The position numbers and the translations under genes are program-made. A model generated the notes under the pieces. That model saw only the letters and a list, made by a program, of their open reading frames with translations. It was not told where the DNA came from and searched no databases. 64,000 nt of DNA from Novosphingobium sediminis. GTDB lineage: Bacteria > Pseudomonadota > Alphaproteobacteria > Sphingomonadales > Sphingomonadaceae. Location of the stretch: assembly GCF_007991615.1 (NCBI RefSeq), contig NZ_BJYR01000006.1:1-64000 (forward strand), written 5' to 3'. Below are positions 8,459 through 17,457 of the stretch, piece after piece; position 1 is the stretch's first letter, and each line of letters opens with the position of its first letter.

Positions 8459-10234
8459 ATGGCCATGCCCCCTGCACTTCCCCTGCGTGCCGCCTTGCTG
8501 GCAGCTTGTGCCGCTTGCGGCGGATTGGCGACGGCCAGTGCTCGGGATTTGCCACAATCTGCCGCCATGCAAGGCCCGCCCGATAGCGCCGCGCAGGCGG
8601 GGACGTATGGCGCCGACGATCCTGAAAGTGGCCGCGATCCGGGCGATATCCGCGGCGATGCGGCAGGCAATGCCGAAGATGCCGCGGCTGCAGACTTAGA
8701 CCGCATCGCGTTTCGCCCGGAACTGCCGCCGGAAACCCCGGCCGATGTGGCAGAGCGCGCTGCGTCTGGGTTGCCAGTTACATCGCTCACCGATGCCTTG
8801 CAGCTTGCCTACTGGACAGCACCCTCGCTGCTCGCCCAGCGCTCGACGGTGAGAAGCTACGACTACCGCGTCGCGCAGGCCCGGGCAAACTACGGCCCCA
8901 AGCTCAACTACAGCCTTGCCACGACCTTCGAGAGCGATCGGTTCGAACAGCGGCGCGGCCTGCCGGTCGCGCTGTCTGGCTGGACCACGTCGGCCTCCGC
9001 CATCCTGACGCAGCCACTGTTCACCTTCGGCCGCAATGCCTCGCAGGAGCGCAACTCCGCAGCGCAGCTCGAATTTCAGCGACAGGTCCTGCGCTCGTCG
9101 GAACAGCAGGCCTTGCTCGATGCGATCACCAGCTACATCGGCGTGCTGCGCGATCGGGCCGCAGTGCTCATCGCGAAGGACAACCTAGCCGCCCTCCAAC
9201 GCCAGTTGAACGACAACAAGGCGCGGCTTGCGGTGCGCGAAGTAACCGCGACAGACGTGCAGCAGATCTCCACCCGCGTCTCGTTGGGGCAAGCGCAGGT
9301 CTATGCAGCACAGCGCGATGCCGCCTCCAGCGAGGCGGGCTTCCTGCGCATGGTCGGCGTGCCGGCGGGCGATCTCGTGCCGCCGAACCCGCTCCAGTTG
9401 CCGGTGCGGCAACTCGAAGAAGCTTATGCCTATTCGGAGATGCACAGCCCCGTACTCCTCGCAGCCCAGGCACGCGAAAAGGTCTCGCGGGCCAGCGTGG
9501 CCGCGGCCAAGGCCGATCTCATGCCGCGCATCGATTTCCAGGGCAGCGCCAGCTACGGATCGCAAAGCGCCTACAGCGACGATCTGCGGCAGCGCGGCCT
9601 GCGCGGGCAGTTCATTATTTCCGGGCCGATCTTCGAAAGCGGGCTGCGCCGAGCACGCGTGAGCGAAGCGATGGCAGCGAACGACGCCGACTGGCGCCTG
9701 CTCGATGCATCCCTGCGCGAGAACCGCGCCACGCTAGCCGCGTTTTGGAACGATTGGCAGGCACAGCAGGCGGCAATCGCAAGCTACCGGACTGCCGAGG
9801 AATCGGCGCGCAAGGCTTATGAAGGGGCCGTGCTCCAGCAGCGCGCTGGCCTCATCACCACGCTCGATGTGCTCGATCTCGCGCGGGAACTGCTGGTGGC
9901 GCGGAGCAATTCCAACACCGCCGTCGCCAACGCCTATATCGCGAAGGCACGCGTGCTCGCCGCCGCGGGCGCGCTGGAGCAGAGCTGGCTGATGCCCGAT
10001 GCAGCCCGCTATGAAGCGGACCGGCACCTCGGTAAGGTGCGGCATAACGGCGATGTGCCGATCTATACGCCGGTCCTGCGCGCCATCGAGAACGCTGGCG
10101 CCATCGGCGGTACGGCCACGCGTCCGGTGCGCGATCCGGCCGGCGCGCGCACGGCGGCGCCGATCGTGATCCTGCCGGCCGACAAACTGGTGGACCCCGC
10201 CCCCTCGCCCGCCGATACACCGAAGGCACCTTGA
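8459..10234 (+). CDS. TolC-family outer-membrane channel protein
   Basis: This 591-residue protein has a signal peptide (hydrophobic to about residue 25, ending near TASARD), then about 75 acidic, low-complexity residues, then two repeats typical of outer-membrane efflux proteins beginning near LTDALQLAYWTAPSLLAQR. It ends with a Pro/Ala-rich tail. It would form the trimeric outer-membrane tunnel of the type I system. The tight spacing with the two preceding genes marks a three-gene operon. The extended N- and C-terminal segments make it longer than TolC itself (about 470 residues mature). Confidence 0.9.
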   Translation: MAMPPALPLRAALLAACAACGGLATASARDLPQSAAMQGPPDSAAQAGTYGADDPESGRDPGDIRGDAAGNAEDAAAADLDRIAFRPELPPETPADVAERAASGLPVTSLTDALQLAYWTAPSLLAQRSTVRSYDYRVAQARANYGPKLNYSLATTFESDRFEQRRGLPVALSGWTTSASAILTQPLFTFGRNASQERNSAAQLEFQRQVLRSSEQQALLDAITSYIGVLRDRAAVLIAKDNLAALQRQLNDNKARLAVREVTATDVQQISTRVSLGQAQVYAAQRDAASSEAGFLRMVGVPAGDLVPPNPLQLPVRQLEEAYAYSEMHSPVLLAAQAREKVSRASVAAAKADLMPRIDFQGSASYGSQSAYSDDLRQRGLRGQFIISGPIFESGLRRARVSEAMAANDADWRLLDASLRENRATLAAFWNDWQAQQAAIASYRTAEESARKAYEGAVLQQRAGLITTLDVLDLARELLVARSNSNTAVANAYIAKARVLAAAGALEQSWLMPDAARYEADRHLGKVRHNGDVPIYTPVLRAIENAGAIGGTATRPVRDPAGARTAAPIVILPADKLVDPAPSPADTPKAP

Positions 10235-10305
10235 ACTTCCCGTGAGGGACGCTGGCCGGAAAATAATTCTCGCAAGTATCGGGTGGCAGGAGTAGCGGCG
10301 CGCCA

Positions 10306-12285
10306 ATGGACCGAAACACGACTCAGGATGGCGTGCCACCAGACGGCACGGCCACGAACGAAAGCCCTGTTTCCGGAACCGAAGCGGCTGCGGCAGCTTC
10401 CGAGTCCCACGAGGAAGGGCACGGTCACGAAAAGGAAGGCCTTGCCACCTTGGCCGTCGGCGCGATCGGCGTGGTCTTCGGCGATATCGGCACCTCGCCG
10501 CTCTATTCGTTCAAGGAAACCTTCGTCGGCCATCACCTGATGAAGGTCGACCAGCTCCACGTGTTCGGCGTGCTGAGCATCGTGTTCTGGACGATGATCG
10601 TCATCGTCACGGTGAAGTACCTCTTCCTCGTGTTGCGCGCAGACAACAAGGGTGAAGGCGGGAGCCTCGCGCTGCTCGCGCTGGTGAGCCGCTGCATGTC
10701 AGACCGGCGGTGGACCTATGTGATGTCCGTCTTCGGCCTCACCGCGACCGCGCTATTCTTCGGCGATGCCATGATTACCCCCGCCGTCTCGGTGCTCTCG
10801 GCGGTCGAAGGCTTGACGGTCGTCCATCCGGGTTTCGAACGATTCGTGCTGCCGATTTCCATCGCGATCCTGATCGGCCTGTTCGCGATCCAGTCGCGCG
10901 GGACGGCGGCGATGGGCAAGCTGTTCGGCCCGGTGATGATGTTCTACTTCCTCACCATCGCCATTCTGGGCGTGATCGGCATCATGGAAACGCCGGGCAT
11001 CCTCTGGGCGCTCAACCCGCTCCACGCGCTGCGCTTCTTTGCGGATGATCCGCTGATGGCCTACCTCGCACTGGGTTCGATCGTGCTGGCGGTGACGGGC
11101 GCCGAGGCACTTTATGCCGATATGGGCCACTTCGGCCGCCCTGCGATCATGGCGGCATGGTTGTGCCTCGCGTTCCCCTGCCTGCTGCTGAACTATCTCG
11201 GTCAGGCAGCGATGATGATGCACCGCCCGGAAACCGTGGCGAATCCGTTCTTCATGCTCGCCCCCGATGCACTGCGCCTGCCGCTGGTTCTGCTGGCGAC
11301 CGCCGCGACCGTGATCGCCAGCCAGGCGGTGATCTCGGGCGCGTTTTCGGTCTCGCAGCAGGCGGTGCAACTCGGATATCTCCCGCGCATCCGCATCCGC
11401 CACACGAGCGCGAGCGCCGCGGGGCAAATCTATGTGCCGATGATCAACTGGACGCTGCTGGGGCTGGTGGTGATGCTCGTGCTCGGCTTCCGCACGTCGG
11501 GCAACCTCGCCTCGGCCTACGGTATCGCCAACACCGGCACGATGTTCATCACCTCCTGCATGTTCGGTGTGCTGGCATTCCAGGTCTGGAAATGGCCCGC
11601 GCCGATTGCCGGGTTCTTCACCTGCCTGTTCCTGCTGGTCGACGGGGCCTATTTCACCTCGAACATGACCAAGATCCCCGATGGTGGCTGGTTCCCGCTG
11701 CTTGGGGCGAGCATCACGTTCACGATCTTGAGCACATGGTCTTCGGGCCGCCGCATCATGCGCGACCGGCTCGCAGAGGATTCGATGCCGTTCGACATTT
11801 TCCTCGGCTCGGTCTGCCAGAAGGTGCGGCGCGTAGCGGGCACGTCGGTGTTCCTCGCCTCAAACGCGGAAGGCATTCCGCCAGCGCTGCTGCACAACCT
11901 CAAGCACAACCACATCCTGCATGATCGCGTGGTCGTGCTGACTGTCGAGACGCAGAACGTGCCGCACGTGCCGCCTGAAAAGCGCCGCGAGGTCGAAGAC
12001 CTCGGTCACGGGTTCTACCGCATGATCATCCGCATCGGCTTCATGGATGAAGCCAACGTTCCTGCCGAACTGGGAGCAGAGACGCGGGCAGGCGGGCCGT
12101 TCAAGCCGATGGAGACGAGCTACTTCCTCGCCCGCCAGACGCTGATTGCCTCGAAGCGGCCCGGCATGGCGATCTGGCGCGAGAAGCTCTTTGCGTGGAT
12201 GGTGCGCAACGCGGAAAGCGCCATGGTGTTCTTCCGCCTGCCGACCAATCGCGTGATCGAACTCGGCAGCCAGCTGGAAATCTAG
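10306..12285 (+). CDS. kup: Kup-family potassium uptake transporter
   Basis: This 659-residue Kup/HAK/KT transporter has the family signature GVVFGDIGTSPLYSFKE near residue 49, about twelve membrane helices to residue 470, and a cytoplasmic C-terminal domain of about 170 residues with conserved ends. Kup proteins take up K+ with protons. The N-terminus has about 45 extra Gly/Ser/Glu/His-rich residues. Its TAG stop interlocks with the stop of the convergent modC gene in the tetramer CTAG (12282-12285), so the two genes overlap by four bases. Confidence 0.93.
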   Translation: MDRNTTQDGVPPDGTATNESPVSGTEAAAAASESHEEGHGHEKEGLATLAVGAIGVVFGDIGTSPLYSFKETFVGHHLMKVDQLHVFGVLSIVFWTMIVIVTVKYLFLVLRADNKGEGGSLALLALVSRCMSDRRWTYVMSVFGLTATALFFGDAMITPAVSVLSAVEGLTVVHPGFERFVLPISIAILIGLFAIQSRGTAAMGKLFGPVMMFYFLTIAILGVIGIMETPGILWALNPLHALRFFADDPLMAYLALGSIVLAVTGAEALYADMGHFGRPAIMAAWLCLAFPCLLLNYLGQAAMMMHRPETVANPFFMLAPDALRLPLVLLATAATVIASQAVISGAFSVSQQAVQLGYLPRIRIRHTSASAAGQIYVPMINWTLLGLVVMLVLGFRTSGNLASAYGIANTGTMFITSCMFGVLAFQVWKWPAPIAGFFTCLFLLVDGAYFTSNMTKIPDGGWFPLLGASITFTILSTWSSGRRIMRDRLAEDSMPFDIFLGSVCQKVRRVAGTSVFLASNAEGIPPALLHNLKHNHILHDRVVVLTVETQNVPHVPPEKRREVEDLGHGFYRMIIRIGFMDEANVPAELGAETRAGGPFKPMETSYFLARQTLIASKRPGMAIWREKLFAWMVRNAESAMVFFRLPTNRVIELGSQLEI

Positions 12286-12908
12286 GGCCGCAGTTCCACG
12301 ACCTGATCCGCCAGCCGCGCAACGTCGCCGCGGTCATGGCTCACCAGCAGGATCGGAAGTGCAAGCTCGGCCCGGATGCGCTCGATCACCGCGATGATTG
12401 CCTCGCGCCGTGCGTCGTCGAGCGCCGTGAGCGGCTCATCCATCAGCAGGAAACGCGGGCCAGAAAGGAGCGCGCGGCCGATCGCGACACGCTGGGCTTC
12501 ACCACCGGACAACGTGCGCGGGCGGCGGTCCAGCAGCGGCGCGATATCGAGGAACGCCGCTGCTTCCTCGAGTCCCATGAAGCGTCGCTCAGGCGGCGCG
12601 AGCCGGTAACCATAGAGTAGGTTATCCCGCACGCGGCGATGGGGAAACAGGCGCAGGTCCTGGAACACCATGCCGCAGGCGCGATGTTCGGGCGCAAGGT
12701 TGGTGCCGGCTGCGCTGTCGTACAGCATTGCACCGCCAACCACGATCCGGCCGGAAACCGGCTTCAGCAGGCCCGCAACCGCCTCAAGCACGCTCGACTT
12801 GCCCGCGCCGGACGGTCCGACCAGCGCGGTGACGCCGGCGGGCGCGGTGAAGCGGCAGGCAATCGACCGCTCGCCGCGCCGCAGGGTTACGTCGATGTCA
12901 AAGGACAT
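12282..12908 (-). CDS. modC: Molybdate ABC transporter ATPase, short form
   Basis: This 208-residue ABC ATPase has Walker A GPSGAGKSSV, signature [15 protein letters not shown], Walker B FLLMDEPLTALD and switch His in LVSHDRG. Context with modB and modA indicates molybdate (or tungstate) import. It ends soon after the switch region and lacks the C-terminal TOBE/Mop domain of about 140 residues found in classical ModC, so metal-binding feedback on the ATPase would be absent. It overlaps modB by 11 bases and shares an interlocked stop with the convergent kup gene. Confidence 0.88.
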   Translation of the reverse strand: MSFDIDVTLRRGERSIACRFTAPAGVTALVGPSGAGKSSVLEAVAGLLKPVSGRIVVGGAMLYDSAAGTNLAPEHRACGMVFQDLRLFPHRRVRDNLLYGYRLAPPERRFMGLEEAAAFLDIAPLLDRRPRTLSGGEAQRVAIGRALLSGPRFLLMDEPLTALDDARREAIIAVIERIRAELALPILLVSHDRGDVARLADQVVELRP

Positions 12909-13596
12909 GGCCGCCTCTGCCGTTGCCCGAAGCCCGGGTCAGCGCCTCCGATGCAACCAGCGCCGCGAGCGATAGCAGCACGGCCATCAGCGCCAGCCGC
13001 CAGACCGCGCTGTCGCCGCCGGGCAATTGCAACGCGGCGTAGATCGCGAGCGGCAAGGTCCGCGTTTCCTCCGGAATATTGGAGACGAACGTTATCGTCG
13101 CGCCGAACTCACCCAGCGAGCGCGCAAAGCCGAGCACCGCGCCTGCCAGCACGCCGGGCGCGGCAAGCGGTAGCGTGATCGTCGCAAACGTGTGCCAGCG
13201 CCCTGCCCCCAAAGTGCGCGCGGCCTGTTCGAACCGGGGATCGACCGCTTCAAGGCTGAGCCGGATCGCGCGCACCATCAACGGCAGCGCCATGACCGCC
13301 GCAGCGATGGCCGCACCTGTCCAGCGAAACAGCACGCTCACGCCGAACACGGCGAGCAGCCGTCCGCCCGGCCCTTCCGGAGCAAACGCGATCAGCAGCA
13401 GCCAGCCGATCACCACTGGCGGCAACACAAGCGGCAAATGGACGAGTCCGTCGAGCAGTATCTTGCCCGGAAACCGCAACCGCGCGAGCATCCAGGCGAG
13501 GAGGAACGCCACCGGCAGCGCGCCGACAATCGCCGCGAGGCTCACCTGCAGCGAGAGCACGACGATGCCCCATTCCTCGGCGGTCAATCCCATCAC
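12898..13596 (-). CDS. modB: Molybdate ABC transporter permease
   Basis: This 232-residue integral membrane protein has about five or six helices and the EAA cytoplasmic loop (EAVDPRFEQAARTLGAGRWHTF to LPLAAPG), with FARSLGEFGATITF, a ModB hallmark. It forms the membrane channel for ModA-delivered molybdate. It lies 12 bases after modA and overlaps modC by 11 bases, so the three genes are one operon transcribed leftward. Confidence 0.92.
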   Translation of the reverse strand: MMGLTAEEWGIVVLSLQVSLAAIVGALPVAFLLAWMLARLRFPGKILLDGLVHLPLVLPPVVIGWLLLIAFAPEGPGGRLLAVFGVSVLFRWTGAAIAAAVMALPLMVRAIRLSLEAVDPRFEQAARTLGAGRWHTFATITLPLAAPGVLAGAVLGFARSLGEFGATITFVSNIPEETRTLPLAIYAALQLPGGDSAVWRLALMAVLLSLAALVASEALTRASGNGRGGHVL

Positions 13597-13608
13597 CGGT
13601 TGGTCTGC

Positions 13609-14391
13609 TCAGCGCGTGCCAAAGCCATAGCGGCGGAAGATCCCTTTGCCCTCAGCCGAAATCAGATAGCGGCGGAAGGCCTCGGCTTCCGGGTTGGCCG
13701 AAGCGGCAAGGCGGGCAAGCGGGTAGACGATCGGCGAATGGGTCGCCGCCGGGATCCAGCCCGCCACGCGCACCGAACTCTCTGCGCTTGCATCGGTGGC
13801 ATAGACAATGCCGAGCGGCGCCGCACCGCGTGCCACTAGCGCCAGAGCGGCGCGCACGTTTTCCGCCCGCGCCAGGCTGCCTTCGACGCTCGGCCAGACC
13901 TTGAGCTTGGTCAGCGCTTCCTTCGCATAGCGTCCGGCAGGAACGGCATCGGGATCGGCAAGCGCAAGCCGACCGCCGCCGAGCGAGGCGGCGAGCGGAA
14001 AGCCCGGTCGCACCGCGAGGCTGACGCTGCTTTTGACCGGCGCGACAATGACGAGGCGGTTGGTCAGCAGATCGGCCCGCGTCGAGGAGACGATGAGATT
14101 GCGCGCCGCGATATAGTCCATCCACTCCTGATCGGCGGAAAAGAACAGATCGGCCGGGGCCTTCGCCGCAATCTGGCGGGCAAGTGCCGAAGATGCCGCA
14201 AAGGACAGGACCGGGCGCGGGTGACCTTTCCTCGCCCAGCCGTCAGCCGCGGCGGTCAGCGCTTCCTGCAGGCTGGAGGCTGCCAGCACGAGCGGACCGC
14301 GCGCCTGCGCGTGGACCGGAGCAGCCAGCGCGGTCAGCAGCAGCAGGCAAAAAGCAAGGCCTTGGCGAAGGCGGCGCAGCAGATTGGGCAA
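13609..14391 (-). CDS. modA: Molybdate-binding periplasmic protein
   Basis: This protein has about 260 residues with a signal peptide (LAFCLLLLTALAAPVHAQA) and ModA motifs including the oxyanion-site Ser-rich segment LAASSLQEAL and FAASSALARQI, plus PADLFFSADQEWMD. I prefer the TTG start at 14391-14389 because a GGAG sequence (14401-14398) lies six bases before it and it puts the charged n-region MPNLLRRLRQ directly before the signal core. A start at 14427 would add 12 residues and run into the palindromic site at 14406-14428. It is the first gene of modABC. Confidence 0.88.
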   Translation of the reverse strand: MPNLLRRLRQGLAFCLLLLTALAAPVHAQARGPLVLAASSLQEALTAAADGWARKGHPRPVLSFAASSALARQIAAKAPADLFFSADQEWMDYIAARNLIVSSTRADLLTNRLVIVAPVKSSVSLAVRPGFPLAASLGGGRLALADPDAVPAGRYAKEALTKLKVWPSVEGSLARAENVRAALALVARGAAPLGIVYATDASAESSVRVAGWIPAATHSPIVYPLARLAASANPEAEAFRRYLISAEGKGIFRRYGFGTR

Positions 14392-14405
14392 GGAGAACTC
14401 CAGCA

Positions 14406-14428
14406 AGCTATATCCCGGGGTATACAAC
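14406..14428 (-). promoter_or_regulatory. ModE-like palindrome upstream of modA
   Basis: The sequence GCTATAT, CCCGGG, GTATACAAC is a near-perfect dyad centred on CCCGGG. It resembles the half-sites of ModE/MopA operators (GCTATAT-N6-ATATAAC type). It ends five bases before the modA ribosome-binding site, where a molybdate-bound ModE-type repressor would act. The match to the family consensus is from memory, and the regulator gene is not in the window. Confidence 0.45.
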
Positions 14429-14533
14429 CTCTCACCAAATTGCCTAGAGCGAATTCGGGGCCTATGCTCTGCGGCGATTGGCGATTTTCTGCGCTGTCAC
14501 ACCCGTTTCACCGTTTCAGCCAAAGGCTCGCCG

Positions 14534-15235
14534 ATGCTTCGTTTCCGCCATGTCCTTACCCGCCCGTTGATCGCGATGTCCGCACTCGCAGCGCTCGCTG
14601 CATCGTCGGCAGCAGCCCAGGCCGATGCAGGATCGATCTGGCATGAGGCAGGAACGGTGGCGCCTGTCGATGCCACGCGCGAACCGGTCTATGGCCAGCC
14701 CGCCAGCGATTTCAGCGTCATCGTCTGGCTCGATCCGGAATGCCCCTACTGCAAGATGCTGGGCCGCACACCCGAGAAGGTCGTTGATGCGAGCGGAGGC
14801 CGGGTGAACCTTGCGGTCCGGCTGCTCCCCCTGCCGATGCACGGCCGGGCAGCGTTCGTTGCCGCAGCCACGGCCATCTGCGTCAGCCGGCAGGCCCCCG
14901 CGGCGGGTTACTACCGCTTCCTCGATCGATACATGGAACTGACCGGGACCAACGGCGCCGGCTTGCCTGCCACCGCTGGAACCAGCGTGGAAGCGCTGGC
15001 GCGCGAGGCGGGTGTGAAGGATATGGCCGCGCTCGATACCTGCGTACATTCGCAGGATACGATCCAGTTGCTCGGGCAGGAATTCAACGCCGCGACCGCC
15101 GCTGGCGTGACTGGCACGCCCGCCATCGTGGTGCGCGACAATCGCACGGGCGCGATCGCCATGACCGAGGGCGCGATCCCCGCAAGCGAGATCAACGGCG
15201 TGATCCGCACACTCGGTGCAAAGGGCGCGGATTGA
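14534..15235 (+). CDS. DsbA-like periplasmic thiol oxidoreductase
   Basis: This protein has 233 residues with a signal peptide (to about residue 31, SSAAAQA) and a thioredoxin fold carrying the redox motif CPYC (Cys70-Cys73) in VIVWLDPECPYCKML. A helical insert follows, then the cis-Pro loop TGTPAIVV. It probably forms or isomerises disulfides in exported proteins. The ATG at 14534 gives a normal signal peptide, and the upstream in-frame extension is rejected. It is divergent from modA. The DsbA-versus-DsbG/C role cannot be settled from sequence. Confidence 0.82.
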   Translation: MLRFRHVLTRPLIAMSALAALAASSAAAQADAGSIWHEAGTVAPVDATREPVYGQPASDFSVIVWLDPECPYCKMLGRTPEKVVDASGGRVNLAVRLLPLPMHGRAAFVAAATAICVSRQAPAAGYYRFLDRYMELTGTNGAGLPATAGTSVEALAREAGVKDMAALDTCVHSQDTIQLLGQEFNAATAAGVTGTPAIVVRDNRTGAIAMTEGAIPASEINGVIRTLGAKGAD

Positions 15236-15240
15236 AAAAC

Positions 15241-15268
15241 GGCGGCGGAAGCCGGAGCCACCGCCGCC
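15241..15268 (+). terminator. GGCGGCGG hairpin after the DsbA-like gene
   Basis: GGCGGCGG (15241-15248) and CCGCCGCC (15261-15268) form a perfect 8-bp stem five bases after the stop codon. No run of T follows. It probably acts as a terminator or 3'-end stabiliser. Confidence 0.5.
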
Positions 15269-15689
15269 AGGAAGAGGGAGGTAACGCTCACCTGCACAGC
15301 AGGGAAGTGATGGCCCAACCCTAGTTCAGTATGGTAAATATTTGATGAAGCGCTGGCGACTGAGCCGCCTTCAGGGGCCTGTCTCGTCCAGAGCGGCCTC
15401 ACTTGCTTCTTCCGGCCCGCACCTCGCAGCTCCCCGAGTCATGGGCACGGATTGTGGTGCAGGAGGACAGCACATCTTCCACCAACAGAACCGGCGCAGC
15501 ACCCCAATGGCTGGAGGCGTTTGCTTATGTTGCGGAAAGGTGCGTTTTCGGCCAAGTTTCGATGCGAAGCAGCGCCGATGATGGGGTAACAAGGTGCGCG
15601 TGTTGGGAATGGATATGTCACTGGCCGCGCACGGTCTCCGCCTCGCCTCGTGCGGATGGTGCGGCATGCTGCGCAGGGCGCGATGATCG
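15269..15689. other. Intergenic region before the gsp operon; no gene recognised
   Basis: No convincing coding sequence, RNA gene or repeat was found in these 421 bases. Open frames on both strands lack family resemblance and ribosome-binding sites. A 30-codon frame starting GTG at about 15595 ends just before gspE and could be a leader peptide, without further support. The promoter of the gsp operon probably lies here, perhaps in the AT-rich part near 15320-15345. Confidence 0.4.
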
Positions 15690-17453
15690 GTGGCCGATTC
15701 CGGCAATTCCTTTACGTTTCGCATGGATAGTGCCGGGAATGCGGACATCGACAGAGCCCATCCTCAGCCCATGCCAAGCGCCGCAATGACCGCCGATCCG
15801 TCTACGTCGCTCATGGCGATCCTGCGCCGCGAAGCCGCGATGCCCGAGGAAGCGCTGGCGCGCGCGCGGCTCGTTGAGGCCGAAACCGGCGAGACGCTCG
15901 ACAAGATCGTCACCCGGCTCGGCCTGATCTCCGAGGACGCGCTGGCTGGCGCCCTCGCCCGCACACTCGAACTGCCATTGGTCGAAGCTGCCGATTTCCC
16001 GGCGGAAACTGCAACCGTTCCCGAGGTTTCAGCCCCGTTCCTGCGCGACCGCAGAGCCTTGCCGCTCCGCATTGATGGCGCGGTTGTGGTGGTCGCGATG
16101 GCCAACCCGCTCGACCGGGAGGCGGTGGAAGGCATTGCCTTTGCCACCGGGCGGCGGGTGGAACGCTGCGTGGCGCGCGGCGGCGATATCGATGCGGCGA
16201 TTGACCGGCTCTATCGGACAGATGCCGCGATCGAAGTGGAGGACGAAGTCGACGAGGGCGATCTCGAGCGACTGAAGGACCTTGTGAGCGATGCGCCGGT
16301 TATCCGCGCCGTCAACCGCCTGATCGCCGATGCGGTTGATGCCCGCGCCTCCGACATCCATCTCGAACCGACTGAAGACCGGCTCGCCGTGCGCTTTCGC
16401 ATCGATGGCCTGCTGCGCGACATGCTGTCGAAGCCGCCCGCGATGCGCGCGCCGGTGGTCAGCCGCATCAAGGTCATGGCAGGCCTTAACATCGCCGAGC
16501 GCCGCTTGCCGCAGGATGGGCGCCTGCGCCTGACGGTCCGCGGGCACGAGATCGACCTGCGCGTCGCGACAGCGCCCTCGATCCACGGGGAAAGCGTCGT
16601 CATGCGCATCCTCGACCGGGCAAACCTTGCTCTCGATCCCAAGTCTCTCGGTTTCGATGCTGATCTCGAAGCACAATTCCTCGGCGCGTTGGCCCAGCCG
16701 CACGGCATCATCCTCGTCACGGGGCCAACCGGCTCGGGCAAGACGACCACGCTCTACGCCGCACTCGCCCATCTCAACGCGCCCGAGCGCAAACTGATGA
16801 CGATCGAGGACCCGATCGAATACCGGCTCTCCGGCGTCGTGCAGAGCCAGGTCAATCCCGCCATTGGCTACAGCTTTTCCTCCGCGCTGCGCTCGTTCCT
16901 GCGGCAGGATCCGGATGTGATGATGGTCGGCGAAATCCGCGATGCCGAGACCGCGCAGATCGCGGTGCAGGCCGCGCTCACCGGCCACATGATCCTCTCG
17001 ACACTCCACACCAACACTGCGGCGGGCGCGGTCACCCGCCTGCTCGACATGGGGGTGGAGCCGTTTCTGCTCTCATCGGTGCTGACGGGCGTCCTTGCGC
17101 AGCGACTTGTGCGGCGGCTTTGCCCCCATTGCCGCGAGCCTTATGCGGCGGATCCGGCGCTGATCGAACGGCTCGGCATCTCTGCTGCGCCGGATGAGAC
17201 CCCGGTGTTCTATCGTCCGATTGGCTGCCCGAGTTGCAAGGGTTCAGGCTATTCCGGCCGCATGGCGGTGTTCGAATTCATCAGGATCGACCGCGACATG
17301 GCCGGGCTGATCCTGCACCGGGCCGATACGCGTGCGATCGCCGCTGCAGCCGCCGCTGCGGGCTATAGCACCTTGCGCGCAGACGGCATCGCGAAGGCCC
17401 GGGCTGGCCTCACCGCGCTCGAAGAAGTGCTGCGCGTCGCGAGCGAGGACTGA
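15690..17453 (+). CDS. gspE: Type II secretion ATPase GspE
   Basis: This is a 587-residue traffic ATPase. An N-terminal MshEN-like domain (about 45-190) precedes the ATPase core with Walker A GPTGSGKTTT (about 345), Asp box and Walker B region (PDVMMVGEIRDAETA), His box (LSTLHTN) and the tetracysteine zinc site CPHC...CPSC near residues 480-520. It powers pseudopilus assembly from the cytoplasmic face. The start is uncertain: GTG at 15690, or ATG at 15723, 15771 or 15786. The poor conservation of the first 35 residues favours a later one. It is the first gene of an eleven-gene operon. Confidence 0.95.
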   Translation: MADSGNSFTFRMDSAGNADIDRAHPQPMPSAAMTADPSTSLMAILRREAAMPEEALARARLVEAETGETLDKIVTRLGLISEDALAGALARTLELPLVEAADFPAETATVPEVSAPFLRDRRALPLRIDGAVVVVAMANPLDREAVEGIAFATGRRVERCVARGGDIDAAIDRLYRTDAAIEVEDEVDEGDLERLKDLVSDAPVIRAVNRLIADAVDARASDIHLEPTEDRLAVRFRIDGLLRDMLSKPPAMRAPVVSRIKVMAGLNIAERRLPQDGRLRLTVRGHEIDLRVATAPSIHGESVVMRILDRANLALDPKSLGFDADLEAQFLGALAQPHGIILVTGPTGSGKTTTLYAALAHLNAPERKLMTIEDPIEYRLSGVVQSQVNPAIGYSFSSALRSFLRQDPDVMMVGEIRDAETAQIAVQAALTGHMILSTLHTNTAAGAVTRLLDMGVEPFLLSSVLTGVLAQRLVRRLCPHCREPYAADPALIERLGISAAPDETPVFYRPIGCPSCKGSGYSGRMAVFEFIRIDRDMAGLILHRADTRAIAAAAAAAGYSTLRADGIAKARAGLTALEEVLRVASED

Positions 17454-17457
17454 GCGG

